DNA from: Rheum nobile | Taxonomy: Eukaryota; Streptophyta; Magnoliopsida; Caryophyllales; Polygonaceae | Assembly: GCA_027886185.1 (NCBI GenBank) | Contig: WOAB01000563.1 | Span: 1,922,001-1,986,000 of the forward strand | Direction of reading: 5' to 3' | DNA: 64,000 nucleotides | Shown here: positions 1 through 11,899 of the stretch, piece by piece | Numbering within the stretch: position 1 is the stretch's first letter | Layout of the letters: the number at the start of each line of letters is the position of its first letter | The notes under the pieces: model-generated | Seen by the model: the letters and a program-made list of their open reading frames with translations, nothing else | The model's database searches: none | Told to the model about the DNA's origin: nothing | Program-made: the position numbers and the translations under genes

Positions 1-1398
1 AAACCGGGTAATCTATCTATATCTATCTATCTATCTATCTATATATATTAAAGGAGATGTCTAAATCCTACGTGTCGACCTCACGTTCAATTCACATATG
101 TGTTGTCTCTCATCCAACCATATTCCGCCACATCATCCATCCTTTAAAAAAAAGTTATAACAGTGAGTATGGTTTAGTTATATATAAAACTTATTTAATT
201 AAATATTTTTTTTTTTAAAATCCAGCCAACTTAAGTTCCCAAAAAATAATAAAAAACATTTTTTTTTGATAGATTTATTAGTTAAATTTATTTGTTGATG
301 ATGTTATTTAATTAAAAGTAAGAGAACATCTATTTTAATATATTTTATACCCTTGAAATTGGAGAAAATGGTTATAAGCATCTATCTAATTAAGTTGAAA
401 CCGTTAGATTATAGTGTACACTATCTTGACCAAATATATTGTATTTAATAATATTTTGTAGTTATTTATTAATCTTTTTATAAGTAACCGTTGAAAAAGT
501 TTGGGATAAACATTAATTTTAATTTTTAATTAATTTTATAGTATAAACATAATTATGACTTGATAGATATAGATTTATAGTTAGTATTTGCAAGAGAGTT
601 GTTAGTTTTTTATATAGCTTTATTTTCAAACAGTACATCTTTTCTTATCTTTAAAAATATTAATATTACATTACTTTTAACTCTAATATTTTTGAAATTG
701 TAACAAGAAAAAAAATCTAAGCATTTTGATTGTATCATAATCTTGAATTTTTTTTGAATTTTATATCCAATCAATTTAAATTTGATAACTTTTTCTCTAT
801 TATTACTATTATTATTATTTTTATTATTATTTCTTTCATGCCCAAAGTATTTCAAATTTCTCTCATGCCTGAAGTATTTCAAAATTTCGCCCATTTGATA
901 ATTTTTTGTAATTATTTAATAATAGTTCTATAAGTAATCGTTGCAAATTGTTTTGATTTTTCAAATGATTTGATATTGATTTTAGTAGTCACGATTTCAC
1001 AGTTTTTTTTGCATTTATATATTTATTACGTATGTTAATTTTTTCTTGAAAATAGAAAAAATGATTAAAATGACCATCCGGTGATTATTGAAAAATTATA
1101 TCAAACTATTGATATTTGAATTAAATTGTTTTTTTTAAGTAAGTCAATATATTTGTTACAATTTAATTGTTCAATTGTTATTAATAATTGTATTATAAAA
1201 TCAGTGATAAGTAGTAAAGATTATTATTAAATTTGGTATTGTACGTTAAAATGTCATTTTACTATTTTATAGTAAAAATGAAACTAAGTCATCTAAAATC
1301 CATTGATATTTCAATGTACAAACCATACCTACGTATTATAATTGGAAAATTTTAAGATATTAAAATCGAAAAAACAAGTGGTAAGTGGTAACAATTCA
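1..1398. other. AT-rich intergenic DNA with (ATCT)n microsatellite
   Basis: No gene is supported here. Positions ~11-46 are an imperfect ATCT/AT microsatellite. The downstream text (ATATATTAAAGGAGATGTC, then a CACGTGTC-like CTACGTGTC) resembles the 5' ends of plant Helitrons seen later in the window, but no terminus can be fixed. The rest is low-complexity AT-rich sequence. Short open frames on both strands are Asn/Phe/Ile-rich and reflect base composition. Confidence 0.6.
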
Positions 1399-1474
1399 TT
1401 GGTACGATAAATTTTTTTTTGGTAGAAGGAGAGGCGACACTCTCGCACGCTTTATTCAATCAAACAAAAACAAA

Positions 1475-4400
1475 TTACACACGAGTCATATGAGGGAAAG
1501 CAACCCCTCGCAAATTATCCAAAAGAAAATGCAAAATACTACTAAAAGGTTCATCAAAAATATGTAAACCAATAGGAAAATCAAAAGCAATACTAGCTAA
1601 GTGATCAGCAACCCTATTAGCCTCCCTAAAGTTATGACGGAATTGAACGATCCAATCCCTACTAATGAAGCTCTGGCATGACAACACCAAGCTGGCGAGA
1701 TGATGCGAGGCCTCAATCCTTTTCGCAATAAGTCCAATTGCGAGCGTAGAATCCGATTCCAGAATCACCTGACGACAACCCCTCTCCCAAGCAATTTGAA
1801 GCCAATGATGAATGCCCCAAAGCTCCGCCATAGGGACACTACAAACCCCAATGTTCTTCACAAAACCGCCCAGCCAAGTGCCCGAGGAATCCCTAAGGAC
1901 ACCACCAGCAGTAGTGACCCCAAAAGGATCACGCTTAGCCCCATCCGTGTTCACCTTAACCCAATCACTCGCTGGCCTACACCATGCAACCAAACGTTCC
2001 CGGTATTGCCGTATGGGAGACATGGCAGGACGCCCAACCCAACATTCCTCAAATTCGCGAACCTGTCGGACCAAGAAGGATAACCGGTCAGCCACCACTC
2101 CTTCATCGCGAAAGACTCTCGCGTTACACCACTTCCAAAGCCACCATGTGACAGTGGCGAACACGACATCTTGTCTCATACCATCCCTCAACATATAGTC
2201 TCCTTCAAGGCCTTTCCTGGCCCAGTCATCGGCGGTGGAAGAAAGACGCCAAATCAGCACTGCCAGTAGGGAAGAACAACCTCCAAACCTCAGTCGCATT
2301 AGCGCAGTCACGTAGAACATGAAGCAAGGTCTCATCAGCCACACCACAACTAGCGCAAGCAGGATCCGAAGCCAGATGTCGCCGCACTCTTTCTGAATTA
2401 GTCAAGAGCTTTCCCTTAGCACCCTGCCACAGAAAATGCCGGATTCTCTCCGTCACCGGGAGATTCCATATAGTGCTCCACAGGCGACCAGGCGAGGACG
2501 GCCCCGAAGAAATACCGTGAATAAACGCATACGCCGAGGCCGCCGTATACTCTACAGACGCCGAGACCGCCCAACTTAACGAATCTGACTTCCCCTGCAC
2601 CAGCCGAACGCTAATGGCGGAGAACTTCATGAGCATCGCCGCCGACAAGAAGTTGCTGAACAGAGCCCAGTTCCAGCTGTCGACAGGCGTTAAGAATTCA
2701 CCCACCTTACGATTCAACAAACTGTGATCAACCTCTGTTGTCGCCAAATCCAGTAAGGGCCGTCGGTCAATCCATCAGTCCTCCCAGAACCTAACACTCT
2801 TCCCATCCCCAAAATTCCAACTAGTGCCCTGCTAAACAACACCACGAAGACCCCAGATAATACTTCGCCAGACATAGGATCCGCATCTCTTGTTCATTCT
2901 GAATCAACTCTCTCCCCTCACGCCGGAGACAATACTTCGCCTTAAGGAGATCACCCCACACACCGGCGCTATCGGTCAGCAAACGCCAGCCTAACTTCCC
3001 GATAATAGCCATGTTAGCCTCTTTAGCCTTTCGAATTCCTAGTCCACCACTGAGCTTAGGCAAACACACCTCATCCCACGAGACGAGATGGATTTTCCTC
3101 CTTTCCTGGGTGCTTCCCCAAATAAAAGCGCGGGTGATCTTATCCAAGGCATTCCAGACAGAGCCCGACAACTTAACAATATTCATAGCATAAAAGGGCA
3201 ACGATGAGAGAACAGATTTTGCCAGGGTAACCCAGCCTACAAAACTCAAAGACTTACTCTTCCACCCGACGAGCTTGTAGTTAGCCTTAGTAATTAAGCT
3301 AGAAAAGGTGTGCTTATTCACCCTCCTATGAAGAATGGGCATACCAAGGTATATCCCCAGATCGTTGGTAACCCGGATACCACTCACCTGCTCAAACTGA
3401 GCAGCAAGAGCACCACTCACATTCCTAGAGACATAGATAATAGACTTCTCTCTATTGACACTCTGCCCCGACGCCGCGCTAAAACGGTTCAAAGTATTCA
3501 TCACCACCTGAAGCTGAGCAACAGAAGCCTCCCCAAACAACATTATATCATCTGTAAAAAATAGGTGTGACAGAGCCGGAGCCCTCTTACAAGCAATGAC
3601 CGGTTTCCACCATTTCGTATCAACCTCATGACCAATAAGATGGCCTAACCGTTCCAAACAAAGGACAAAAAGATAAGGAGATAAAGAATCACCCTGTCGA
3701 ACCCCCCGGGAAGGTAAAAAAGGCTCAGTCACCGCCCCATTCCAGAGAATACGCATAGTCGGGGTAGTAATACACTCCGAAATTCATCGTATCCAGCACT
3801 CAGGCAAGCCCACATCTCTAAGGGTATCAATAACAAAGTCCCAGCGGAGCATATCATATGCTTTCGCCAAATCCAGTTTCAAGAGGAACCAACCTTTCCT
3901 ACCTTGTTTCTTCTGCATAGAATGAACGATCTCCTGGGCCAACACAATGTTGTCCGTGATAGACTTGCCAGGGATGAAACTGCTTTGAAGGGGACCCACA
4001 AGTTTCCCCATCAACGGCTGCAATCTCTTTGCCAAGAGTTTAGTGATCACCTTGTACAGAACATTACACAAGCTAATCGGTCTAAACTGAGAAACAAGCT
4101 CCGGATTACTCACCTTACCAATCAATTGAATTAACGTATCATTCACCCCCAACGAAAGCTTGCTAGTAGCAAAAAATCCACGAATGAACGTGCACACGGA
4201 CTCCCCAACAGTGTCCCAGCATTTCTGATAGAACACCGGCTGGTACCCATTAATGCCAGGCGCCTTGTATGCCCCCATGGCTTTAACCGATCTCCAGATT
4301 TCATCATTAGTAACCGGGGAGATCAACGTCGCTAAATCAGAGTTCGAAAGGCACTTAAAGCCACCTCTCGGTAACAAGGCAGCATTACTGTCAGACGCAT

Positions 4401-5613
4401 GGAGGGTATAAATATTAGAAAAGTATCCAACGACCATACTTTCCAGGTTACCAGGATCCGCAATCCAAGTCCCGTCATCATTCTTCAAGGCCTCAATCCT
4501 TTTCCTTCGTCGCCTGATGACCGTGCTAGCATGGAAAAACTTCGTATTTCGGTCCCCAAAAGCGATCCAATTAATGCGCGACTTCTGAAACCAGTGCATT
4601 TCCTCCTGACATAAAACCTCCGCCAACTCAGCTTGAAGAGAATCATGTAGCCTCAACAAACGAGAAGGATCCTCTGCATCTAAAGCAACCTGAATACCGT
4701 TAATGCGAGCCGTCAACTTATCTTTCCTGACTTGAAGATGTCCAAACACCTCCTTATTCCACTTCCGAAGATCCGTCGTAAGATTATCCAAAGCATCAGG
4801 AGTATCCACCTCCCGCATCCACTTCCTTCCGAGAAAACCCATAAATTGGTGATGAGTCAACCACATTGCTTCAAAGCGAAACGGGCGACGACGATGAGGC
4901 ACGTCCTCCGCAGGGCTAAGAACTAGATACAACGGCTTATGATCGGAAGCAATGGTTGGTAAATGTCTGACCGACGCCTCCTCCCATTCCAACCTCCCCT
5001 GCAAGTTAGCAAGAAAACGATCAAGACGCTTAGCAACCCGATTCGGGTTATCAATCGACCCCCGGTTCCACGTAAAATGAGCACCACTGAAACCCAAATC
5101 CACCAAGTTCAGTCGGTTAATCAAGTTAGCAAACACAACAGAATCCGCCGAAAGGCCCCCAGTACCGCCTTGACGCTCATCCAGGTGAAGAATACAATTA
5201 AAATCCCCGCCAATGAACAGAGGCTCTATAATAGAAGTAACACAAGCCTCAAGCTCTTCCCAGAAAACTTGTCTCTGGACCGGGGTAGGGGGTCCATAGA
5301 CAACTATTAACTGGAACCAAGTCATTCCATCCTGCACCCTAACATGAATAAAATGACTGTGCAAGCCAATCACATGTACATTCGTATCTGTCGCATTCCA
5401 GAGAAGCCAAAGTCCTCCCGAAAAGCCAATCGCCTCAACCCTGACATTATGCGTATAGCCCAGTCTCTTACAAGCAATATCAGTCTCATTACCAGACACA
5501 TGAGGCTCCAACAGAGCAACAATATCAGCATTATTCTTATTAAGGATATAACGACACGCCCTAGCAAAGCCTTTGCTACCAGCGCCTTGCGCATTCCACA
5601 CAAAAATCTTCAT
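1475..5613 (-). pseudogene. LINE ORF2: AP endonuclease, reverse transcriptase, zinc-binding region, RNase H
   Basis: Role: nicks the target and reverse-transcribes LINE RNA in place. Seen in order on the minus strand: an APE-type endonuclease starting MKIFVWNAQGAGSKG, with later GGDFN and SDHKPL motifs; a reverse transcriptase with GVRQGDSLSPYLFVL and the catalytic box as FTDD; a zf-RVT region around 2300-2500 (WQGAKGKLLTNSERVRR, then CASCG); and a C-terminal plant-type RNase H with acidic residues in VNTDGA, AELWG, ESDS and NRVADHLA. Breaks: an in-frame TGA near 3783; a frameshift near 2825 with another TGA at ~2775; a frameshift near 2240-2260. The catalytic residues survive while the frame does not, which indicates recent inactivation. 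Confidence 0.9.
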
Positions 5614-5649
5614 CCAGAAACACAGAATAGGGAGAAGAAACAGACAAGT

Positions 5650-7230
5650 TTAATCTCGTAGATGGGCATCCACCTGAGCATCCGACTCATTATTCTCAAT
5701 TGCCATATCACCATTCATAGCATCCAGATCAACATATTCAGGGTTGACGATCACATTATAAGGATCAGGGGGTTTGTTCTCCTTCCCCATGACCTGGCCT
5801 CCCAAGTCATGTTGGTTCTGTCCACAACCAGAGTCGACATCCATTCTTTGATTCATCTGGTGCATAATCTGCAAAGTATTTGCGTCATCCTCAAGTGCCT
5901 CATTTGCAACAGAGAGAGGGCCTTTCTGAAGAATCTGCCCCATAGGTTTCGCAATAACCACCTGGCCCAAATTTCGCTCATGTGGAAAATCAGTCTTGGC
6001 CCGCTTGGCCGAGTGGGTCGCCTTCTTCCTGTCAATACGTGGCATATTTGGGCCGTTTAGATGGGCCAAAGGTGATGGGCTAGGGCGAGAATCAGCCCCT
6101 CCTTGTCCCCTCTTATTTTCAGTATTACGGTCCCCTTCTTTTCCTTTAACAGCAGTCGATTTCTTGGCCGAGGTTGTCGCGAGAATCTTATCCAATATCA
6201 CAGAATCTTCAACCATATTTTATTCACTTTCCATATTGTCAATAACGATCTTTTCCACCTCATCATCCATACGTTCAAGTTCAGCAAATCTGTTTCTATC
6301 CATATTCGGTGCCACCATATCCGCCTGTCTCAGATATTCTCTCCTTGGGCGTCGTTTGGGTAGAACCGTGCTCCAAGTCCCCAAGTCACGTCCAGGAAAA
6401 ACCTTCGCTGGCGCAACCATCGACCGACCCGAACCAGAGTTAGAGGGGTCACCACTGGGAGTGTTGACCGTGACAGTAGGTGCAGGCGTCAGACATTTAT
6501 CAACAAGATGCCCGTATAACCCACAATGATAGCAAATCGTTTGAAGTCCCTCATACTCCAAGAAAACCTTATCACCATTCACAACGATTGATCCTAACAG
6601 GGGTCTAGATATATCAATTTTAACACAAATCCTTGCAAACTTCCCATGAGCCGCATTCAAGGTATTCAGATCCACCCGAACCGGTGACCCAATTGTTGCA
6701 GCAATACCAAAAAGAACATGCTCCTCATAAAGAATCATAGACAAACCAGTAAGGCGCACCCAAGTATAGGTAGCGCGAATGACATCAGTTTCAGGTTTAA
6801 ACAAGAGGTCCCATTGTCTAACAACAATGTAATGCCCAAAGATCATCCAAGGCCCCTCCGTGAGAACATACAAAAAATCAGATTCTAGTTCAAAACGAAC
6901 AACGAAATACTCGTTAGGTATGTCCATGAGTGTCATCATGCCTTTGAGATTCCACATTTGACGAACACGACGATCCATAATAGTGTGCGAATGCATCACG
7001 TCATCAACAATGGCCACATGAGGACTAGCATCCTCGCCTTCAGGGTAAGAAATCTTAATCTTACCGGCTTTCCATAGATCATCCTTCGCAAGAGGGGCAT
7101 GATATTGTTTCCTTCCCCCAACAACACGTTCAGCATACGTAAGCGGAGTCTCATCAGGGGGCTTCTCCGGCGGCAGGGAGCCAGGCGGAACGGACGACAA
7201 CGCCGAAGGGGGAAAGAACCATGAAAAGAG
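5650..7230 (-). pseudogene. LINE ORF1: DUF4283/zinc-knuckle RNA-binding protein
   Basis: Role (family knowledge): ORF1p binds LINE RNA and forms the ribonucleoprotein particle. Seen: the frame closed at 6220 contains a DUF4283-like region (for example FELESDFLYVLTEGPWMIFG) followed by a CCHC zinc knuckle, CYHCGLYGHLVDKC, and a basic KRRPRR stretch. A second frame, 6216-5650, continues with a charged low-complexity tail that ends 37 bases before ORF2. The two parts are in different frames, so either a frameshift separates them or the tail is not translated with the first part. The open frame runs upstream into the target-site duplication at 7248-7261, so the true start codon is missing or lies further in. 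Coding capacity is otherwise well kept. Confidence 0.85.
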
Positions 7231-7261
7231 AGCGTTAGTATCGTTCTTTGGTACGATAAAT

Positions 7262-7926
7262 ATTAACATAGATTTTAAAAATAATTATTTTATCGTTAAT
7301 AAAGGAATTTAGTAAGAATATATTTATCTTGATTTTCAAAAGCTAATAATTTAAGACAAGTTTGAATTTCTTATAAAATATCAATTATATCTTGAGATCT
7401 TATTTTTAAAAATGGTTTTGATAGAGATATATTATTGTTTATTTCAAACATAATTTCAATTGGATTTGTACTCATAAATTAATTATCTCAATTTAGAAAT
7501 ATTTTTTGTACGAACTTCGTACCTTCGTGAACCTCTTCAAGTTATAAAAAAACTTATATGACTATTTATTTTAAGATAGAAATTTAGTATCGTAAAACGT
7601 AACTTCATGGATTTAAAGTCATAAAAACATTAAATAAATCTAATTTGTAAGTTATTAAGATACTTTACAATCATTAGAGATAAGCAGTATTTCCTAAAGA
7701 TTATGTAAAGCATAAAAAGAGTTTTACCCTTTTATAGAAACAATATTTTACATAAAAAAAAAATATATCTAGAGATTTACCATGAGTATATATTTTGTTA
7801 AGTATATATGTGACATATTTCAGTTTAAAAATATATATACACTTTAAGATAGCCCAAATTAACATATTTATGTTTCTTAGTATTATAATATTTCTTATAT
7901 TGATAGTTTAGTCATTATTATTGGTA
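7262..7926. other. AT-rich spacer, no gene seen
   Basis: AT-rich sequence between the LINE target duplication and the MULE-type element. No coding region, RNA gene or repeat structure stands out. Confidence 0.6.
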
Positions 7927-7935
7927 TTAATATAT

Positions 7936-8755
7936 GAGAAAAGATAAGGTGAGGATGGAGGCTTAGGAAATGAGTGAGGATATCCCAGGACCGTCGGATC
8001 AAGAAAAAGACCGTCCAGATCAGACAAGGAAAGAATTCGAAAACAATTCGGCACGGTCGGATTTTTTGCGAAAAAAACGCGTTTCGTGTACACACGCATT
8101 TTGATCCGTATCCACACATACATTGTTTTGCATGCACACACACGTTGTTTTCATGTGCACACACAAGTCATTCCGTATGCACACGTAGGTTATTTTTGTT
8201 GGTTTTTATACGTATGCACACATGTTATTTCGTATGCGCTTTGAGTCATTTTCGCATGCACACATATGTTATTTTCATGTGCACACATGCACACCTATGT
8301 TGTTTCGCATGCACACATGTCTATTTCACATACACACATAGCACATAGTGCATTTCGTATGCACAAATAGGCCATTTTCACATGCACACAGTAGTATACT
8401 TCGCATGCACTCGATAGAATACTTCGCATGCACACAGTCGTGTTTTCATGTGCACACGTTTTGTTCATTCCATATGAACGCACGCGTTTTATGCATGCAC
8501 ACAAAAATAAATTTCATGTGCACACCGTAGTGTATTTGGCATGCACACAACAACGTATTTGGCATGCACACAGATCTGCACTTCATATGCACGCGAATCC
8601 GTCTTTTTCGCGAATAATTCGACCGTGTCGATTTTTTGCCGAATTTTCCCCAAAATTTTGAAACGTAATCTGAGCACTCCGTTTGCTTCCCATCCAACGA
8701 CTCTCATACGTCCTCATTCCTCTTCTCCTTTCCCATCCTCACCGGATCTCAACCC
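7936..8755. mobile_element. Mutator-type (MULE) non-autonomous element with 9-bp target duplication
   Basis: Seen: the 9-bp direct repeat TTAATATAT flanks the element at 7927-7935 and 8756-8764. The ends are inverted relative to each other: the left end has GGTGAGGATGG soon after the start, and the reverse complement of the right end has the same. A second inverted pair lies inside (CGGCACGGTCGG near 8048 against CGACACGGTCG from ~8625), so terminal and subterminal inverted homology extends ~150 bp. A 9-bp duplication with long inverted repeats is the signature of Mutator-like elements. There is no transposase. The core is a tandem repeat, described separately. Confidence 0.8.
8088..8590. repeat. 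Degenerate tandem repeat built on TCGCATGCACACA
   Basis: Roughly 15-20 copies of a CATGCACACA or CATGTGCACACA core recur every ~20-35 bases through the middle of the MULE-type element. Most are preceded by TTTCG or TTTCA. GCATGC and GTGCAC palindromes recur. CATGCA is the RY/Sph motif recognised by plant B3-domain factors, but no regulatory role is shown here. Cys/His/Thr-rich open frames on both strands are by-products of the repeat. Confidence 0.8.
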
Positions 8756-8764
8756 TTAATATAT

Positions 8765-9180
8765 TATTAAATTTGTTCTTTATATGATCACAGTAGAGTT
8801 AAACAATTAGTTATATTATATACATTTATATATGTTAATGTATAAATTTAAAGATAAATGTACAATTATGTAAACACTAACATGACAAAAGGAATTTATT
8901 ATGATCAATTTTTAATATCATATATATATTATTATTTGAATCGATATAAATATATTTATAATAAAGTTTATTCCTTAATAAATAATAAATTATATTAAAA
9001 ACAGTTTTATAAATCTAAACCCGTGCTTGGCACGGACAGTTATGTTAAAATAGTATATATGCAATTATGTACAATCAATTTATGTCATCTCTTATAGAGA
9101 TTTTTCATCTTGTTGAAACTTCAAATTTCCAATAAGTGAACATTGTTGTAGAAAAGTAGCTGATCATGAACCTATTCCTA
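8765..9180. other. AT-rich spacer with a CCGTGC/GCACGG stem-loop
   Basis: AT-rich DNA upstream of the eL21 promoter. At 9021-9035 CCGTGC-TTG-GCACGG forms a perfect 6-bp stem with a 3-nt loop, preceded by AAAC. This resembles the hairpin near Helitron 3' ends, but no CTRR terminus follows it. Nothing else is recognised. Confidence 0.5.
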
Positions 9181-9198
9181 TGTTTTCGAGTATACATA

Positions 9199-9392
9199 TG
9201 GGCCTATGGCAATGTTTGGCATTACATATACCAGTGCGACCAACCGCAGTTTGTTACCACTGAGCCGACTTGGTAAAAGTATGGGCCTAGAACTAATGGG
9301 CCTTTTTTAATGTGAGCCAAAACCCATACCCGCAACATACGGGTCGGGTCGACTAAAAACCCTACTAGTTTTCCAACTTCCTCACTATAAAT
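9199..9392 (+). promoter_or_regulatory. eL21 promoter: site II and telo-box motifs, TATA box
   Basis: Three TGGGCC (site II) motifs lie at 9199-9204, 9282-9287 and 9297-9302. A telo-box AAACCCTA lies at 9357-9364 and a TATA-like TATAAAT at 9386-9392, 83 bases before the start codon. A second telo-box in reverse orientation (TAGGGTTT, 9442-9449) lies in the leader. Site II plus telo-box is the known arrangement in plant ribosomal-protein promoters, where TCP and telo-box-binding factors drive growth-linked expression. Confidence 0.75.
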
Positions 9393-9474
9393 CAGAATGT
9401 AAGTAGTACTCCGCTTGTCCCTTATTCCGATAGAAAGCAGCTAGGGTTTTTCCTTAGCAGAGAGAGAAGAGAAG

Positions 9475-10364
9475 ATGCCGGCTGGACACGGTCTCCGTTC
9501 GAGAACAAGGGATTCATTCTCAAGGCCGTTCAGGAAGAAGGGTTACATCAACCTCACCACATACCTGAGAACTTTCAGGATCGGCGACTATGTCGACGTC
9601 AAGGTGAACGGCGCCGTCCACAAGGGTATGCCTCACAAGTTTTACCATGGCCGCACTGGCCGCGTCTGGAACGTCACCAAGCGCGCCGTTGGTGTCGAAA
9701 TCAACAAACAGGTTCGCTTCCCTTTCGCTGTTTTTGTTTTCTCTCTAATCTGCATTTCCAGATCTCTTGTTTAATAGGCTAATCTTACTGATCCGTTCGA
9801 TGATTTTTTGCTTGATTTGATGTCTCTGCGCATGTGTTGGTTTATGAGGTTTGCATTCATGGAGTTTTAATTTGTAGGAATGAAAAGGGGATCGATGTTG
9901 TTGAAGGTTTCCTTAGTTTAACGTGGTAAATCAATTGAGTTTAGGACGTATGATGCAGTTTATACTTGTGTATTTACCATTCTAGCTTACTCAAGTCACT
10001 CAAAGTGACATGGTATTGTATGTTTGAGAGTTTGATCTGTGATAGTTATTTGCAAAATCTTCTTAATTATTGTATGTTTGGGAGTTTGATCTGTGGGTCT
10101 GTGCAGGTGAATGGCAGGATCATCAGGAAGAGGATCCATGTTCGTGTTGAGCATGTTCTTCCATCCAGATGCACTGAGGACTGGAAGCTGAGGGTAAAGA
10201 AAAATGACCAATTGAAGGCAGATGCCAAGACCCGTGGCGAGGTCATCAGCACCAAGAGGAAGCCAGAGGGCCCCAAGCCTGGATTCATGGTTGACGGTGC
10301 CACCATTGAGACGGTTACTCCCATCCCCTATGATGTGGTTAACGACCTAAAGGGCGGTTACTAG
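9475..10364 (+). CDS. RPL21: 60S ribosomal protein eL21 (RPL21), two exons
   Basis: Structural protein of the cytosolic large ribosomal subunit. Exon 1 is 9475-9711 (79 codons) and exon 2 is 10107-10364 (85 codons plus TAG). The 395-bp intron has GT (9712) and AG (10106) ends and phase 0. The product is 164 residues, the usual plant eL21 length. It begins MPAGHGLRSRTRD and continues with the family hallmarks RKKGYINLTTYLRTFRIGDY, KGMPHKFYHGRTGRVWNVTK and the C-terminal KPEGPKPGFMV. The start is fixed by homology and by a purine-rich leader (AGAGAGAAGAGAAG) ending at the ATG. No break is seen. It is the only intact gene in the first half of the window. The satellite-like array begins 277 bp downstream, so the 3' end of the transcript may run into its first unit. 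Confidence 0.98.
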
Positions 10365-10640
10365 ATTACAATTACAAGCCTATGTTCTAGCTTTTGTTTC
10401 ATTTCTTTGCTTCGGAACTCTTATGCAGAGTCGTTTTTGGACAATTTTCATCTTCTGGTTGCTTTCTCTTCAGATGTTCATGTTAAGACATTCGTTAGGG
10501 GTCTTGCAAGGATGATTAATGATTTTGGTCAAGCTTATCTTTTTGGTATTTCAAGTGAACAAGCCCCGATGAGAATGAATTAAGAGCTTGCATTCATGCC
10601 ATCTGTTCTCTGCCAGAGGAATTTAGCACCCTGTTGTGCT
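10365..10640 (+). other. eL21 3' UTR / downstream region
   Basis: Sequence after the TAG, T-rich with ATTTCTTTG and TTTTTGG runs typical of plant 3' UTRs. No canonical AATAAA is present; GAATGAAT at ~10572 is a possible variant signal. The region abuts the first array unit at ~10641. Confidence 0.5.
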
Positions 10641-11899
10641 CTGCTTGTTAGGATGATGAACTATCACTAGAGGAAAGATTTCATCTTAAAAATGATCCTG
10701 CTGGAGATTGATACGTCGAATACGGCTCTCTTGCTATAAGCACAATAATTGGCTATGAAATCCAACCCGTATCAAGGATTTTTTGCAGAAACCTTGAATT
10801 AAAATTTTCCAATAGAAATCATCTGCAGCAGTGCACAAGCTAGCGGATTAGTATATTACCTTCTTGGTTCCAACTCACTCGTTTTTTGTTACGTATAAGT
10901 TTATCTACACTTTACGCAACTCATCCTAATTATACGGGATTTGGTAGAGATGAAATGGGAGTTGAAGGGGCATTAAGTGGGTTAAAGATTAAGCAAATCC
11001 CCCACCCCTCAACATTAAGGAAAAATGGAGTTGAAGTGCCCCCTTCAACTTCAACCTATTCCAACTCAACGAACTCTACATTCCTAGTAACTCAGTGTCG
11101 TAACTTGACGTACACGACGAAATGTCATGTTCATTAATTCGACCATATCCAAAAACACTTTAAGAAAAGCTTTTGTTTTGGGTAGAAATCTTGAATTTGA
11201 CATGGACAAAATGTTTTCAATTTTACGATCATCTCACCTTTTTTTTTATACCTCCCTAAAAACAATTTTCTCTCGACTACTAAAATTTTCCGACTAAAAA
11301 ATATATATGCCACCCCTTCTAAATTACAATTTAACAGATCAAAAATCATTTATGAAAAGTAAGTGATATCTTCTCGGTATAAGGACATTTTTATTGGGAG
11401 TCCCATAGGGAGGGTCCAATACATTTTTTTTTGTAAATATAATCACCACATGTTAAAAGACCCATAGGGAGTCCCAAGAATACCCCATTTCATCGGACCG
11501 TCCCATAGGATATTAGGCTAATGGCGTGTTTGCTTGTTCGAATTTCTTGTTGTTGTGGAAGGCGCAAAAACGACGTCGTTTGGAGGTTTCAACCAAACGC
11601 GCCGCTGCTGCTTGTTAGGATGATGAATTGTCACTAGAGGAAAGATTACATCTTCTAATAATCATGCTGGAGATTGATCCATCATATATGGCTCCGGCTA
11701 TAAGCACAATAATTGGCTATGAAATCCAATCCGTATCAAGGAATTTTTGCTGAAACCTTGAATTAAAATTTTCTAATAGAAATCATCTACAGCAGTGCAC
11801 AAGCTAGCGAATAAGTATATTACCTTCCTAGTTCCAACTCACTCGTCATTTACTACGTACAAGTTTATCTACACTTCACGCAACTCACCCTAATTATAC

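Larger units (their letters stand above)
1413..7247 (-). mobile_element. LINE (L1-type non-LTR retrotransposon), near full length, degenerate
   Basis: Seen: on the minus strand, a gag-like ORF1 with zinc knuckle, then an ORF2 with endonuclease, reverse transcriptase and RNase H. The plus strand begins with a T tract at ~1413-1420, which is the poly-A tail. A perfect 14-bp direct repeat, TTGGTACGATAAAT, flanks the element at 1399-1412 and 7248-7261. This is the target-site duplication expected for target-primed reverse transcription. The element is ~5.8 kb and the 5' end lies directly upstream of the ORF1 frame, so it may be slightly 5'-truncated. ORF2 carries at least two in-frame stops and two frameshifts, so this copy cannot encode a full protein. 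The perfect duplication argues that insertion is not ancient. Confidence 0.93.

Noticed and set aside
1700..5661. Plus-strand open frames opposite the LINE
   Set aside because: Shadow frames of the minus-strand ORF2 with its clear endonuclease, RT and RNase H motifs.
7895..8760. Cys/His-rich small proteins on both strands
   Set aside because: Composition follows the CATGCACACA repeat of the MULE MITE; no conserved Cys spacing beyond the repeat.
1..9060. A single large Helitron spanning from the ATCT start to the 9021 stem-loop
   Set aside because: The 3' hairpin lacks a CTRR end and the 5' terminus is blurred by the microsatellite; not supportable without related copies.
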